Origin: Klebsiella pneumoniae
Lineage (GTDB): Bacteria > Pseudomonadota > Gammaproteobacteria > Ga0077536
Direction: 5' to 3'
Length of the DNA stretch: 40,542 nt
Assembly (NCBI GenBank): GCA_945862315.1
Contig: CAMAXW010000031.1
Coordinates: forward strand, 1-40,542
The notes below the pieces were generated by a model. The model ran no database searches. It was not told the DNA's origin and was given only the letters and a program-made list of their open reading frames with translations. This document shows, piece after piece, positions 15,930-23,811 of the stretch; position 1 is the stretch's first letter; every line of letters starts with the position of its first letter. The translations under genes were made by a program, and so were the position numbers.

Positions 15930-16700
15930 ATGAACAATCTTTTTAGTATTCAGGGGCGGGTGGCGCTGGTCACCGGCGGCTCGCGGGGTATTGGTGCGAT
16001 GATCGCGCGTGCGTTGGTGGTTGCCGGCGCGCGGGTTTACATTTCTTCACGCAAGGCCGCCGCTTGTGAGGCCACGGCCCGCGAACTCAGCGCGCTGGGT
16101 GAATGCCACGCGCTGCCGGCAGATTTATCCCAGATGGCCAGCGCGGATTGGTTGGCCGCGGAGTTGGGTGCGCGGGAGTCGCAGATCGATATTTTAGTTA
16201 ACAATGCTGGGGCCACGTGGGGCGCCAAAGTGGATGACTTTCCGGAGCAGGGCTGGGATAAAGTCATGGATTTGAACCTGAAATCGGTGTTTTTTCTTAC
16301 CCAGAAACTGCTGCCCCTGCTGACGCATTCCGCGAGCGCTGCCAACCCGTCTCGTATTATCAATATCGGGTCGGTGGATGGGCTGCACACCCCAGCGTTT
16401 GATAATTTTTCCTACGGCCCTTCAAAAGCCGCGTTGCATCACCTGACCCGGATGCTGGCCAAACATCTGGCGCCGCGTTTTGTTACCGTCAATGCCATCG
16501 CGCCAGGTCCTTTCGCCACCGATATGATGGCGCCGATGATGGCCACTATCGGCCCCCAAATTCTCGGTGCGGTGCCGCTGGGCCGGCTGGGCGAGGGCGA
16601 TGATATCGGCGGGGTGGCCGTGTTTTTGGCAGCGCGTGCCGGGGCCTTCATCACCGGTGCCGTGTTGCCGGTGGATGGTGGCTTGCTGGGGGCTAGTTGA
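15930..16700 (+). CDS. Short-chain dehydrogenase/reductase (SDR, classical type)
   Basis: A 256-residue classical SDR. The cofactor site is VALVTGGSRGIGAMIA (T-G-x3-G-x-G) near residue 12, followed by S-S-R-K-A, a basic pair suggesting NADP(H). N-N-A-G lies near 91, catalytic Ser in I-G-S-V-D and the Y-G-P-S-K motif near 165-169, then P-G-P-F-A-T. It closes with the V-D-G-G-L-L end of the FabG/RhlG-like group. It oxidises or reduces a hydroxy/oxo group, plausibly on the CoA esters handled by the neighbouring crotonases. Its neighbours are a crotonase 4 bases upstream and the 6-oxocamphor-hydrolase-like gene 158 bases downstream. Confidence 0.9.
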   Translation: MNNLFSIQGRVALVTGGSRGIGAMIARALVVAGARVYISSRKAAACEATARELSALGECHALPADLSQMASADWLAAELGARESQIDILVNNAGATWGAKVDDFPEQGWDKVMDLNLKSVFFLTQKLLPLLTHSASAANPSRIINIGSVDGLHTPAFDNFSYGPSKAALHHLTRMLAKHLAPRFVTVNAIAPGPFATDMMAPMMATIGPQILGAVPLGRLGEGDDIGGVAVFLAARAGAFITGAVLPVDGGLLGAS

Positions 16701-16858
16701 GAACAGAACGCCGCCCCGCCCGCAGGACTCAACCGTACGCTGCGCGGGTCGCCGTGGCGCACGGGCTAATGGACGTCGACCACCCGGCTGGCCAATCTGC
16801 GGGCTCTCCCCGTCGGTTGGGTTCGCTATTTGTCACCCCTTAAGTGCAGAGGAATCTC

Positions 16859-17647
16859 ATGCTTATCCCAACGCTCGACGAATACTCAAAAAAATACGAA
16901 CACATTAAATTTCAGCGCGAAGACGGCATTTTGCAGCTCACGCTACACAGCGATGGTCAGGATTTGATCTGGGGTTTTGCGCCACATCAGGAGCTCGGTT
17001 ACTGTTTTGCCGACATTGCGGCGGATCCGGAAAACAAGGTCATTATTTTTACCGGCTCGGGTGAGACCTTTATTCACAAAGAAGACTTAGGTGGTGGCGG
17101 GGTGACCGCGCAGGTTTGGGCGGAACACGTGCTGCCAGACGCCAAGCGGCTGCTGACCAACCTGCTGGAGATTCAGGCGCCGATGATCGCGGCAGTCAAT
17201 GGGCCGGCCACCGTCCATGCAGAACTCGCCTTGTTGTGCGACATCGTGCTGGCAGCAGACCACACCGTGTTTCAGGATGCGCCGCATTACCCCAGTGGGC
17301 TGGTGCCGGGCGACGGCGTGCACGTGGTGTGGCCGATGTTATTGGGCTTGAATCGCGCGCGCTATTTTTTACTGACTGGCCAGATATTGTCGGCGAGCGA
17401 GGCGCTCCATTTGGGGGTGGTCAACGAAGTTTTGCCGCAGGCGGAATTACTCAAACGGGCTTGGGAACTGGCGCGTATCGTACGGGCACGCCCTTCGTTG
17501 ACCACACGCCTAACCCGCGAAGCCATGCTGATGCAGGTCAAACGAGCGATGCTCGAAGCGCTGCCCTACGGACTGGCGTTGGAAGGTCTCGCCGCATGTG
17601 ACTTCTGGCCCACCAGCTTTGCTGCGGAGAATTTTGCCAAGCGCTAA
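16859..17647 (+). CDS. 6-oxocamphor hydrolase family protein (crotonase-fold beta-diketone hydrolase)
   Basis: A 262-residue crotonase-fold protein that resembles Rhodococcus 6-oxocamphor hydrolase along its length as I recall that sequence: DEYSKKYEHI at the start, HQELGYCFADIA, NGPATVHAE, FQDAPHYPSGLVPGDGVHVVWP and LEGLAACD near the end. The residues described as active in that enzyme (His45, His122, His145, Asp154, Glu244) all have counterparts here at His43, His120, His143, Asp152 and Glu242, a constant offset of two. These enzymes cleave a C-C bond of a cyclic 1,3-diketone by a retro-Claisen reaction, without CoA. ATG 16859 is used since AGAGGA lies five bases before it; a GTG at 16844 is less likely. 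A decayed partial copy of the gene lies at 20601-20856. Confidence 0.83.
   Translation: MLIPTLDEYSKKYEHIKFQREDGILQLTLHSDGQDLIWGFAPHQELGYCFADIAADPENKVIIFTGSGETFIHKEDLGGGGVTAQVWAEHVLPDAKRLLTNLLEIQAPMIAAVNGPATVHAELALLCDIVLAADHTVFQDAPHYPSGLVPGDGVHVVWPMLLGLNRARYFLLTGQILSASEALHLGVVNEVLPQAELLKRAWELARIVRARPSLTTRLTREAMLMQVKRAMLEALPYGLALEGLAACDFWPTSFAAENFAKR
17283..17537 (+). repeat. Donor segment of a 255-base direct repeat
   Basis: This part of the 6-oxocamphor-hydrolase-like gene (codons about 142-226) is repeated in the same orientation at 20601-20856, about 3.3 kb downstream. The two copies align over the whole length with one single-base length difference and scattered substitutions; long exact runs include the segment around GGCGACGGCGTGCACGTGG. 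Sequence similarity stops abruptly on both sides. Confidence 0.9.
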
Positions 17648-18058
17648 ACCCTCGCCCCGTGCGTGCCGCCGCCCAGCCTGCGCGGTGGCGCGCCATTCAA
17701 GCCCCGGCGCTACCGACCCGCCCCACAACCCCGCACCTGACCGCGGCTATTGCCGGCTTAAGCGAGGCGCCGCTGACACGCAATCCCGGATACCGCCTTG
17801 CCTAGCCAGATCGCGGCGAGGTTTGCTGGCACCGACAACCCAGCACAGCGCCGGGCGCTCGTTGGGCGACTGCGAAACCCCGCTAGAGAGTGAGCCACCG
17901 TGCGGCGCGGCTAGCGGTGTGCCGCCTCAGTTCGCGAGCGTGCGCCAGGCTCAGCCTCGCAGGCAGGTTCGCCACCCCAGCTTTCTGCGGTCGCTGCTGC
18001 GGGCGCGCCGCGCACGCGCTAGACTCCTGACCTAGATTACGCCGCGAGGAAGATAGTC
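17648..18058. other. 411-base gap without a recognisable gene
   Basis: Between the 6-oxocamphor-hydrolase-like gene and the PhyH gene. A reading frame is open here, but its translation is rich in Pro, Arg and Ala, resembles no protein and overlaps the end of the hydrolase gene, so I do not call it. GAGGA just before 18059 is the ribosome binding site for the PhyH gene, so its promoter should lie here, but I see no clear -35/-10 pair. The stretch may be debris of the rearrangement that made the nearby repeat. Confidence 0.5.
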
Positions 18059-18931
18059 ATGCTGGAGACCGATCGGGTGGCCGAGTGGCAACGCAAATTT
18101 CGCGAAGACGGCGCGTTGGTTATCCGAAATGCGCTCGACCCGCCCACGCTAGCACTCGCTGCGCAGAGCTTCGAATGGACGCTGGCGAATCCAGGGCCGG
18201 GCGCCGGCGCCGTACTGCTCGGCACGCCGGGCACTTTCTATCAGGATCAAGCGAACCCCGATGCGTTCCCGGCCTACCGTCAACTGCTCTGCGAGACTTC
18301 CCTTGCCGATCTCCCGGCGGCAATCTTCGGCTGCCCCAATGTGTGGCTGATGTACGAACAAATCTGGCTCAAGGCGGGCGCGGCGACCCGCCGCACGCCC
18401 TGGCACCAAGATCTGCCGTACCTGCCGGTGGCCGGCGAACATCTCGCGGTGATGTGGCTGTGTCTGGATCCGGTGAGTGAGGCTTGTTCCCTGGAGTTCG
18501 TGCGGGGCTCGCACCGCGGCCCGCTCTACAATCCATCCGCCTTCAAGCCAGACGATGTCAGCGCCAATCTGTTTGATCCCGCGCAGTGGCCGCCCCTGCC
18601 AGATGTTGATGCCCAACCTGCGGCTTTCGATATCCTCTCGTGGGCGGTAGAGCCGGGTGACGCGGTGATTTTCCATCCCGCTGTCCTGCACGGTGGCGCA
18701 CCGACGCTGGCGGGCGTGCGCCGACGTACCCTATCGCTGCGCTTTTTCGGCGACGACGCCTGGTGCGCGGCGCGCCCACATGACGGCATGGCCAACATCG
18801 ACGGTTTGCAGCACGACGACGGCGGGCGTCATGCACTGAAGAAAATGGCGCTTGCGCCGCCGGGTTCGCCGTTCCGACACCCGGATTTTCCCCAGCTTCG
18901 ACCACGCCCAACCGACGTCCTGCCACGCTGA
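18059..18931 (+). CDS. PhyH-type Fe(II)/2-oxoglutarate-dependent dioxygenase
   Basis: A 290-residue member of the phytanoyl-CoA dioxygenase family. Iron ligands are His116 and Asp118 (T-P-W-H-Q-D-L-P-Y) and His211 (F-H-P-A-V-L-H-G-G); the 2-oxoglutarate-binding arginine is in R-R-R-T-L-S-L-R-F-F around 221-228. Members hydroxylate aliphatic or alicyclic carbon next to carboxylates, CoA esters or other anchors, using oxygen. ATG 18059 has GAGGA eight bases upstream. It stands between the intact and broken copies of the 6-oxocamphor-hydrolase-like gene, together with the PQQ-type dehydrogenase. The actual substrate cannot be inferred. Confidence 0.87.
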   Translation: MLETDRVAEWQRKFREDGALVIRNALDPPTLALAAQSFEWTLANPGPGAGAVLLGTPGTFYQDQANPDAFPAYRQLLCETSLADLPAAIFGCPNVWLMYEQIWLKAGAATRRTPWHQDLPYLPVAGEHLAVMWLCLDPVSEACSLEFVRGSHRGPLYNPSAFKPDDVSANLFDPAQWPPLPDVDAQPAAFDILSWAVEPGDAVIFHPAVLHGGAPTLAGVRRRTLSLRFFGDDAWCAARPHDGMANIDGLQHDDGGRHALKKMALAPPGSPFRHPDFPQLRPRPTDVLPR

Positions 18932-19090
18932 ATGGCGCACCCGGAATGTCTGCGGTGGGCGGGGCGGCTTGACGAAGACCTCGCCGGGCGTGGCGCGGCG
19001 CGCCCGAGGGACCGGCGTTGGCGCTCCAGCTTTTTGCGACCGACCCGCGAGGCGACCAATCGTCGCCCGCACTGAGGAGAATAAAACACC

Positions 19091-19216
19091 ATGCAAGACC
19101 TGACGCTAAAACCTGCCTTTGCTGCTACCCCACAAACACCGGCCGTGCGCCGCCGGGGTGTGGCGTGCTGCGGCGACCTGGGTGCGCGGGAAAAACTGCG
19201 CTCGTCAGTGGCATGA
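19091..19216 (+). CDS. Possible 41-residue upstream ORF overlapping the PQQ-type dehydrogenase start
   Basis: ATG 19091 has AGGAG eleven bases upstream and opens a 41-codon frame (starts [12 protein letters not shown], contains G-V-A-C-C-G-D). Its TGA at 19214-19216 overlaps the ATG at 19213 of the next gene (ATGA), the typical layout of translational coupling. I do not recognise the product. It could be a leader peptide that sets translation of the dehydrogenase, a remnant of a longer gene, or chance. Confidence 0.25.
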   Translation: MQDLTLKPAFAATPQTPAVRRRGVACCGDLGAREKLRSSVA

Positions 19217-20442
19217 CTTGGCGACAGCAATGCGTTCTTTTCGCCCTCGCAGCAGGTAGCTTGTTCGCCTGTTCTGCGCGCGATCAGCCACCGGGAGTAG
19301 ACCCTAACCCGCCCAATGCTACAGCGCAGCAGCCGGCCTTCGCGGGGCAGACGCGCGCGCCGGCGCGTGCCACTCACGTCGCCTTCGAGGTGCTTACCCT
19401 CACGCAGAAGCTGCAAAAACCCTGGAGTCTGGCGTTCCTGCCAACCGGCAATATGCTGGTGACCGAGCGGCCGGGTCGTCTGCGGGTGGTGGGGCCGGAC
19501 GGCTCGTTGTCCGTGCCGGTGCTGGGCTTGCCGACGGTCGATCCACGCGGCCAGGGCGGGCTGCTGGAGGTGGCGGTGGACCCCGCGTTTGCAGCTAACC
19601 GGCTCATTTATTGGAGCTACGCCGAACCGCAGCCCGATGGGACCAGCCACACCGCGCTTGCCCGTGGACGCCTAATTGAGGGAGCTGCTCCCGCCGTTGA
19701 GAACGTTCAGGTGATCTACCGGCAAGCGCCATCGCTGGCCTCGCCGGGGCACTATGGCGGCCGCCTGGTCTTTGCGCGCGACGGCAGTTTATTTGTGACG
19801 CAGGGCGACCGAATGACGGAGGAGGGTCGCGGTTTGGTACAGAGCTTGGACACCCTGCAGGGCAAGATCGTCCGTATCCGTCCCGACGGATCGATTCCGC
19901 CTGATAATCCCTATGCCGGTAACGCCCCTGCGCGAGCCGAGATCTGGTCGCTCGGTCACCGCAATGTACAGGCCGCTGCCATTAATCCCACCACCGGCGA
20001 ACTGTGGGCGGTGGAACATGGCACCCGTGGCGGAGACGAAATCAACGTCGTGCGCAAAGGCCTCAACTACGGCTGGCCGATCATCGCCTACGGCATCGAA
20101 TACTGGGGCGGCGCCATCACCGGCGATTTAACCGCGCAGGCCGGGCTGGAACAACCGCTGTACTACTGGGACCCGGTGATAGCGCCCAGCGGCATGCTGT
20201 TTTATACCGGCGCGCTGTTTCCGGCGTGGCAGGGCAGCCTGTTCGTCGGGGGCCTGGCCTCTACCAACCTCGTGCGGCTGGACCTGCAGGGCGAGCGCGT
20301 GGTGGGTGAGGAGCGCCTGCTCAAAGATCTGCTGCCGAAGGCGGCGCGAATTCGCGACGTACGCCAAGGACCAGACGGTGCGATCTACCTGCTAACAGAC
20401 AGCACTCACGGTCGCATTCTGAAACTGGTGCCGAAAAACTAG
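19213..20442 (+). CDS. PQQ-dependent aldose/sugar dehydrogenase-like lipoprotein (YliI/Asd family)
   Basis: A 409-residue protein. Start at ATG 19213 gives a clean signal sequence, T-W-R-Q-Q then a hydrophobic stretch ending LFACSARD, whose cysteine (about residue 20) looks like a lipoprotein attachment site. The upstream open frame to 19018 would bury this signal and is rejected. The mature part is a six-bladed glucose/sorbosone dehydrogenase propeller: [25 protein letters not shown] and [10 protein letters not shown]. Such enzymes oxidise the anomeric carbon of sugars with PQQ in the periplasm. No pqq genes are in the window. Sugar substrate or even use of PQQ is not proven by sequence. Confidence 0.86.
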   Translation: MTWRQQCVLFALAAGSLFACSARDQPPGVDPNPPNATAQQPAFAGQTRAPARATHVAFEVLTLTQKLQKPWSLAFLPTGNMLVTERPGRLRVVGPDGSLSVPVLGLPTVDPRGQGGLLEVAVDPAFAANRLIYWSYAEPQPDGTSHTALARGRLIEGAAPAVENVQVIYRQAPSLASPGHYGGRLVFARDGSLFVTQGDRMTEEGRGLVQSLDTLQGKIVRIRPDGSIPPDNPYAGNAPARAEIWSLGHRNVQAAAINPTTGELWAVEHGTRGGDEINVVRKGLNYGWPIIAYGIEYWGGAITGDLTAQAGLEQPLYYWDPVIAPSGMLFYTGALFPAWQGSLFVGGLASTNLVRLDLQGERVVGEERLLKDLLPKAARIRDVRQGPDGAIYLLTDSTHGRILKLVPKN

Positions 20443-20600
20443 CGCACTGCGGTGGTATCGGTGCGGCAAGCGCTGCTACCTCGTTGGCCGGTTGGCGGCC
20501 AGACGACCACCTAAGACCAACATTGAGATCCGATCCGCCCCCATTTTTGCGAGACTCGTCGTGAACACTGTGCGGGCGCATCGGGGGTGTCCCGAACTGG

Positions 20601-20856
20601 CGCATTACCCGAGTGGGCTGGTCCCGGGCGACGGCGTGCACGTGGTGTGGCCGATGTGATGGGGCTTGAATCGCGCGCGCTATTTTTTACTGATTGGCCA
20701 GATATTGTCGGCGAGCGAGGAACTTCATTTTGGGGGTGGTCAACGAAGTTTTGCCGCAGGCGGAATGGCTCAAACGAGCCTGGGAACTGGCGCGTAGCGT
20801 ACGGGCACACCCTTCGCTGAACATGCGCCTAACCCGCTCAGCTATGTTGATGCAGG
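20601..20856 (+). pseudogene. Decayed partial copy of the 6-oxocamphor-hydrolase-like gene
   Basis: The segment aligns in the same orientation with codons about 142-226 of the intact gene at 16859-17647. Two changes make it non-functional: the codon after P-M, TTA in the intact gene, is TGA here (W-P-M-stop), and one extra T in the run before G-G-G-G-G (ATTTTGGGGG against ATTTGGGGG) shifts the frame. Both gene ends are missing. The 3' side runs directly to the end of the leftward TPR/glycosyltransferase-like gene, whose stop lies at 20864. It is a remnant of a duplication or of an older homologous gene. Confidence 0.9.
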
Positions 20857-20863
20857 AACGCCG

Positions 20864-22255
20864 CTACAGCGCCGCCAAGACCTTTTCGGCTTGGGCAAAA
20901 ACGCTTTGCCAGTCACCGGGGCTAGGTTGGCGGATGGCCTGCATGCTGGGATACCAAGCCTGCACACGGGCATCCGTGGCGTAGATCCAGTAGGGCTTGT
21001 ATTGCAGGAGATTGAGCACCGGCTTGCCGAGGCTGGCGGCTAAATGGGCTAACGCGCTGTCGGTCATGACCACCATATCGAGGTGGGCGACGGCCGCGGC
21101 CGTATCCGCGAAATTCTCCAAGCTACCCGCTAAATCGCAGACGAGTGGCAGCGCGCTGTGGGTTTGCAAATCTTGCTGGCAGGGCCCTTTCTGCAAGCTA
21201 TACCATTGCAGAGCCGGGTTTTCTGCGAGCTTAAGAAACCGTTCCAGCCCGGTCGCACGCTTTGCGTTGTCTTTAAATGTCAGGCTACCGCTCCACACGA
21301 AGCCAATTTTTTTTCGACCGGGCGCGTGCTCTGCTAACCAAGCAAATTTGGTCGCGGCCGCCACCGGAATATGCAGCGCCGCGGGTGGCGGTACGTGGTG
21401 GTCGTCAATGGCTAACAATCCCAGCAGCGACATCAGCGGGCAGTAGTAGTCGGCTGCGGGTAGCGCGCCGGCGCGGTGGACCAGCGTGACCCCCAGTTGA
21501 CTCAACAGCGCGTGTAACTCGGGCTGACACGCTAGGCTCAGCGCGCAAGTGGGATAACGGGCTTTTAGCGGCGCGAGTAGGCGTGCCGCGAGCAGGGTGT
21601 CACCAAAACCCTGCTCGGCGGTGAGCAGCAGGTGGCGGTGCTGAAGATCATCACCCTGCCAGCGCGGGCAGTCGACCTGCGGGACCGGCAGGGCGTCCAA
21701 CTCCCAACGGGCTTCGTAGTCCTGCCAAGCCGGCACAAAATTCCCCAGATGCAAATTGGTGAGCGCGCGCTCCCATCGCCAAGTAGCGGGGGCGTCTTCG
21801 AGTTGCAACAGGTCGTTGAGGATGGCCAGTGCGGCCTGTGGCTGGCCGGCTTCGCGCAGGGTCACGGCGTGGTTGAGGCGCAGCGTGGCATCGCCGGGTG
21901 CCAGCGCCACCGCGCGCTGATGGCAATCCAAGGCCTCGGCTACTCGGTCACAATCTTTTAGCGCATTGCCCAGATTGCTCAGCACACCCGCTTGGTTAGG
22001 CCGTAGGGCTAGCGCGCGGTGGTAGCAGGCAATCGCCGCCGGATAGTGACGCAACGCGCGCAGTAGCACGCCAAAGTTGGCCCACATCCCGGCGTCGTTG
22101 GGATGTTGCTCCAAAAACGCCGGGTAGGCCGCGAGCGCCGCCGGGAATTGGCGGCGCTGCTGCAGACTTAAAAGGTCTTCCCGGCGCACTGGCAAAAAGT
22201 AGTCGGGGCAGTGCTTACGGCGCGTCCAGCCGGAAAACCGGCAACTGTTGTCCAT
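20864..22255 (-). CDS. TPR protein with GT9-like glycosyltransferase domain
   Basis: A 463-residue protein. Residues about 25-185 contain tetratricopeptide repeats (e.g. A-I-A-C-Y-H-R-A-L-A-L-R-P-N-Q-A-G-V-L-S-N-L-G-N-A-L, then A-L-D-C-H-Q-R-A-V-A-L-A-P-G-D). The C-terminal half (about 215-463) resembles glycosyltransferases with the heptosyltransferase fold: L-T-A-E-Q-G-F-G-D-T-L-L-A-A-R, I-G-F-V-W-S-G-S and M-T-D-S-A-L-A-H-L-A-A-S-L-G-K-P. Such proteins glycosylate cell-surface or protein acceptors. The annotated start overlaps the DUF35 gene by 41 bases; a GTG at 22189 would avoid this and neither has a good ribosome site. It looks unrelated to the catabolic genes upstream although it follows them closely. 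Confidence 0.75.
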   Translation of the reverse strand: MDNSCRFSGWTRRKHCPDYFLPVRREDLLSLQQRRQFPAALAAYPAFLEQHPNDAGMWANFGVLLRALRHYPAAIACYHRALALRPNQAGVLSNLGNALKDCDRVAEALDCHQRAVALAPGDATLRLNHAVTLREAGQPQAALAILNDLLQLEDAPATWRWERALTNLHLGNFVPAWQDYEARWELDALPVPQVDCPRWQGDDLQHRHLLLTAEQGFGDTLLAARLLAPLKARYPTCALSLACQPELHALLSQLGVTLVHRAGALPAADYYCPLMSLLGLLAIDDHHVPPPAALHIPVAAATKFAWLAEHAPGRKKIGFVWSGSLTFKDNAKRATGLERFLKLAENPALQWYSLQKGPCQQDLQTHSALPLVCDLAGSLENFADTAAAVAHLDMVVMTDSALAHLAASLGKPVLNLLQYKPYWIYATDARVQAWYPSMQAIRQPSPGDWQSVFAQAEKVLAAL

Positions 22256-22637
22256 TGGGATGTGCCACGAACGTCACGCTAACCGCCGCGCCAATTTCAA
22301 CCTGTGCGGCGGTCGTGTCGATGAGGTTGCTGAGCATTCTTAATCCGGCCTGTTCCACCAGTTCTACTTCCACCACCAGATAAGGCACTTTGGCAAAAGC
22401 GGCCGGGTGCACCGGGTGGGTAATTTCGGTCCAGGTCGTGAGGTGCCCGCGCCCGCTGAGCAGCGCCCACTCATGTTTTTGTGACTGGCAGTCCAAACAC
22501 AGCGGCGCTGGCTCCCAGCGCAAACGGTGGCAGTCCAGACAGCGCTGCACGCGCAGTTCGCCCACATTGGCTGCAGCCCAATAAGGCTCGGTGCCAAATT
22601 CCGGAATAGGGTAGGGGAAGGTCTCGAGGGTGCTCAT
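22215..22637 (-). CDS. DUF35 zinc-ribbon/OB-fold protein, partner of the thiolase-like protein
   Basis: A 140-residue DUF35 protein: N-terminal helix (P-Y-W-A-A-A), rubredoxin-like zinc ribbon with two CxxC pairs (CLDC ... CLDC, about residues 33-50) and an OB fold (G-R-G-H-L-T-T-W-T-E-I ... P-Y-L-V-V-E-V-E-L). DUF35 proteins bind thiolase-like proteins; in steroid degradation the DUF35 domain of ChsH2 is needed by the aldolase Ltp2. The gene overlaps the thiolase-like stop by 4 bases (22634-22637), implying stoichiometric expression. A role in acyl-CoA binding within the complex is inferred from the family. Confidence 0.88.
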   Translation of the reverse strand: MSTLETFPYPIPEFGTEPYWAAANVGELRVQRCLDCHRLRWEPAPLCLDCQSQKHEWALLSGRGHLTTWTEITHPVHPAAFAKVPYLVVEVELVEQAGLRMLSNLIDTTAAQVEIGAAVSVTFVAHPNGQQLPVFRLDAP

Positions 22638-23803
22638 CGGTCGTGCCTCAGGATCATGGCCGAAGTGGGTACCGCGTTACCGGCGGCGATAAACGCATAA
22701 CGCGCGTCTTTAACCTGACAGCGCGCGTCGCCGCGCAACTGCCTTACCGCTTCAATATTGTTCTGCATGCCGTGGAGGTAGCCTTCGGACAGATTACCGC
22801 CGCTGGTGTTCATGGGGAGTTCCCCGTCTGGCCAGCGCAACCGTCCGTTGCCCACAAAATCTTTGCCTTCACCACGTTGGCAAAAGCCGTAATCCTCGAG
22901 TGCCATCAGCACCAAAGGCGTGAAATGGTCGTAGATAAACGCCACGTCGATGTCGGCTTGGGTAATCCCGGCATCCCGAAATATGTGCTTGGCGATGACG
23001 GTGGATTCGCTGTGCACGCTGTCCATGTCTTTCACGATAGAGCGATGATTCCACGCGCCGCCACCAAAGCCGATGCCTGAAATATAGACCGGCGAGTGCG
23101 CCAGATCGCGCGCGTGGTCGGCCCGGGTAATCACGACGGCGGCCCCGCCATCGGTTTCCAAACAGCAATCTAGCAAGTGCAGCGGTGAGGCGATCATGCG
23201 GGAATTCTGGTGGTCCTCGAGGGTCATCGGGCGGCCGTACATCATGGCGTTGGGATTGAAGTTCGCATGCTGACGACAGGCCACGGCGATTTCTCCAAAG
23301 TGCTCACTTTTTGTCCCGTAGAGGTGCATGTGCCGACGCGCCGCGAGTGCCACCATTTGCGCTGGGCTAAAAAGTCCGTAGGGCGACTGATAACTGTGTA
23401 AACCCGCCGCGCCTGCGGCATTTGAGGCTTGGCCAAAACGCGCGGTGCCGCGGCCCGAGCGCTCGTTCATGGCGCGAAACGCCACCACCGTGCGCGCCTG
23501 CCCGGTGGCCACGGCCATCGCGGCGAGCAGAATGGTGCCGACCGGCCCGCCACCGCCGCCGTAAGCTACTTCCCCCGTAAACCGCAATTCGGGAATGCCG
23601 AGATTGCGCGCGATATCGACCGGATCGTTGTTGTCCATGGTGTATTTGGTCAGCCCGTCGATGTCTGAGGGCCGCAGCCCTGCATCGGCGATTGCCGCAC
23701 CAATGGCTTCGCAGGCGAGGGTGAGTTCACTGCGGCCAGAATCGCGCGAGTACTCAGTGTGACCAATCCCCACGATGCAGGTTTTGTCGCGTAGCAGTTC
23801 CAT
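22634..23803 (-). CDS. Thiolase-fold protein, probable Ltp2-type retro-aldolase (SCP2-thiolase-like)
   Basis: A 389-residue thiolase-superfamily protein. ATG 23803 is chosen (M-E-L-L-R-D-K-T-C-I-V-G-I-G), with AGGA seven bases upstream; the frame open before it is spurious. The nucleophilic cysteine of thiolases is absent: the segment that would hold it reads Y-G-G-G-G-G at 81-86. The G-H-P histidine is replaced by Tyr342 (L-S-E-G-Y-L-H-G), and Tyr291 lies in I-Y-D-H-F-T-P. These two tyrosines correspond closely to Tyr294 and Tyr344 described as important in Ltp2 aldolases, which split a beta-hydroxyacyl-CoA side chain in steroid breakdown. With its DUF35 partner, C-C cleavage by retro-aldol reaction is more likely than thiolysis. 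Substrate unknown. Confidence 0.82.
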   Translation of the reverse strand: MELLRDKTCIVGIGHTEYSRDSGRSELTLACEAIGAAIADAGLRPSDIDGLTKYTMDNNDPVDIARNLGIPELRFTGEVAYGGGGGPVGTILLAAMAVATGQARTVVAFRAMNERSGRGTARFGQASNAAGAAGLHSYQSPYGLFSPAQMVALAARRHMHLYGTKSEHFGEIAVACRQHANFNPNAMMYGRPMTLEDHQNSRMIASPLHLLDCCLETDGGAAVVITRADHARDLAHSPVYISGIGFGGGAWNHRSIVKDMDSVHSESTVIAKHIFRDAGITQADIDVAFIYDHFTPLVLMALEDYGFCQRGEGKDFVGNGRLRWPDGELPMNTSGGNLSEGYLHGMQNNIEAVRQLRGDARCQVKDARYAFIAAGNAVPTSAMILRHDR

Positions 23804-23811
23804 AGTGTGTC

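Noticed and set aside
17598-18035. 145-codon open frame downstream of the 6-oxocamphor-hydrolase-like gene
   Set aside because: Pro/Arg/Ala-rich, overlaps the hydrolase end, no ribosome site and no recognisable domain.
19018-19212. Longer start of the PQQ-type dehydrogenase
   Set aside because: It would bury the signal sequence and lipobox that begin at ATG 19213, and its first 65 residues look like random translation.
20443-20860. Active second diketone hydrolase gene
   Set aside because: The copy has an in-frame stop, a frameshift and lacks both gene ends including four of the five active-site positions at least in part.
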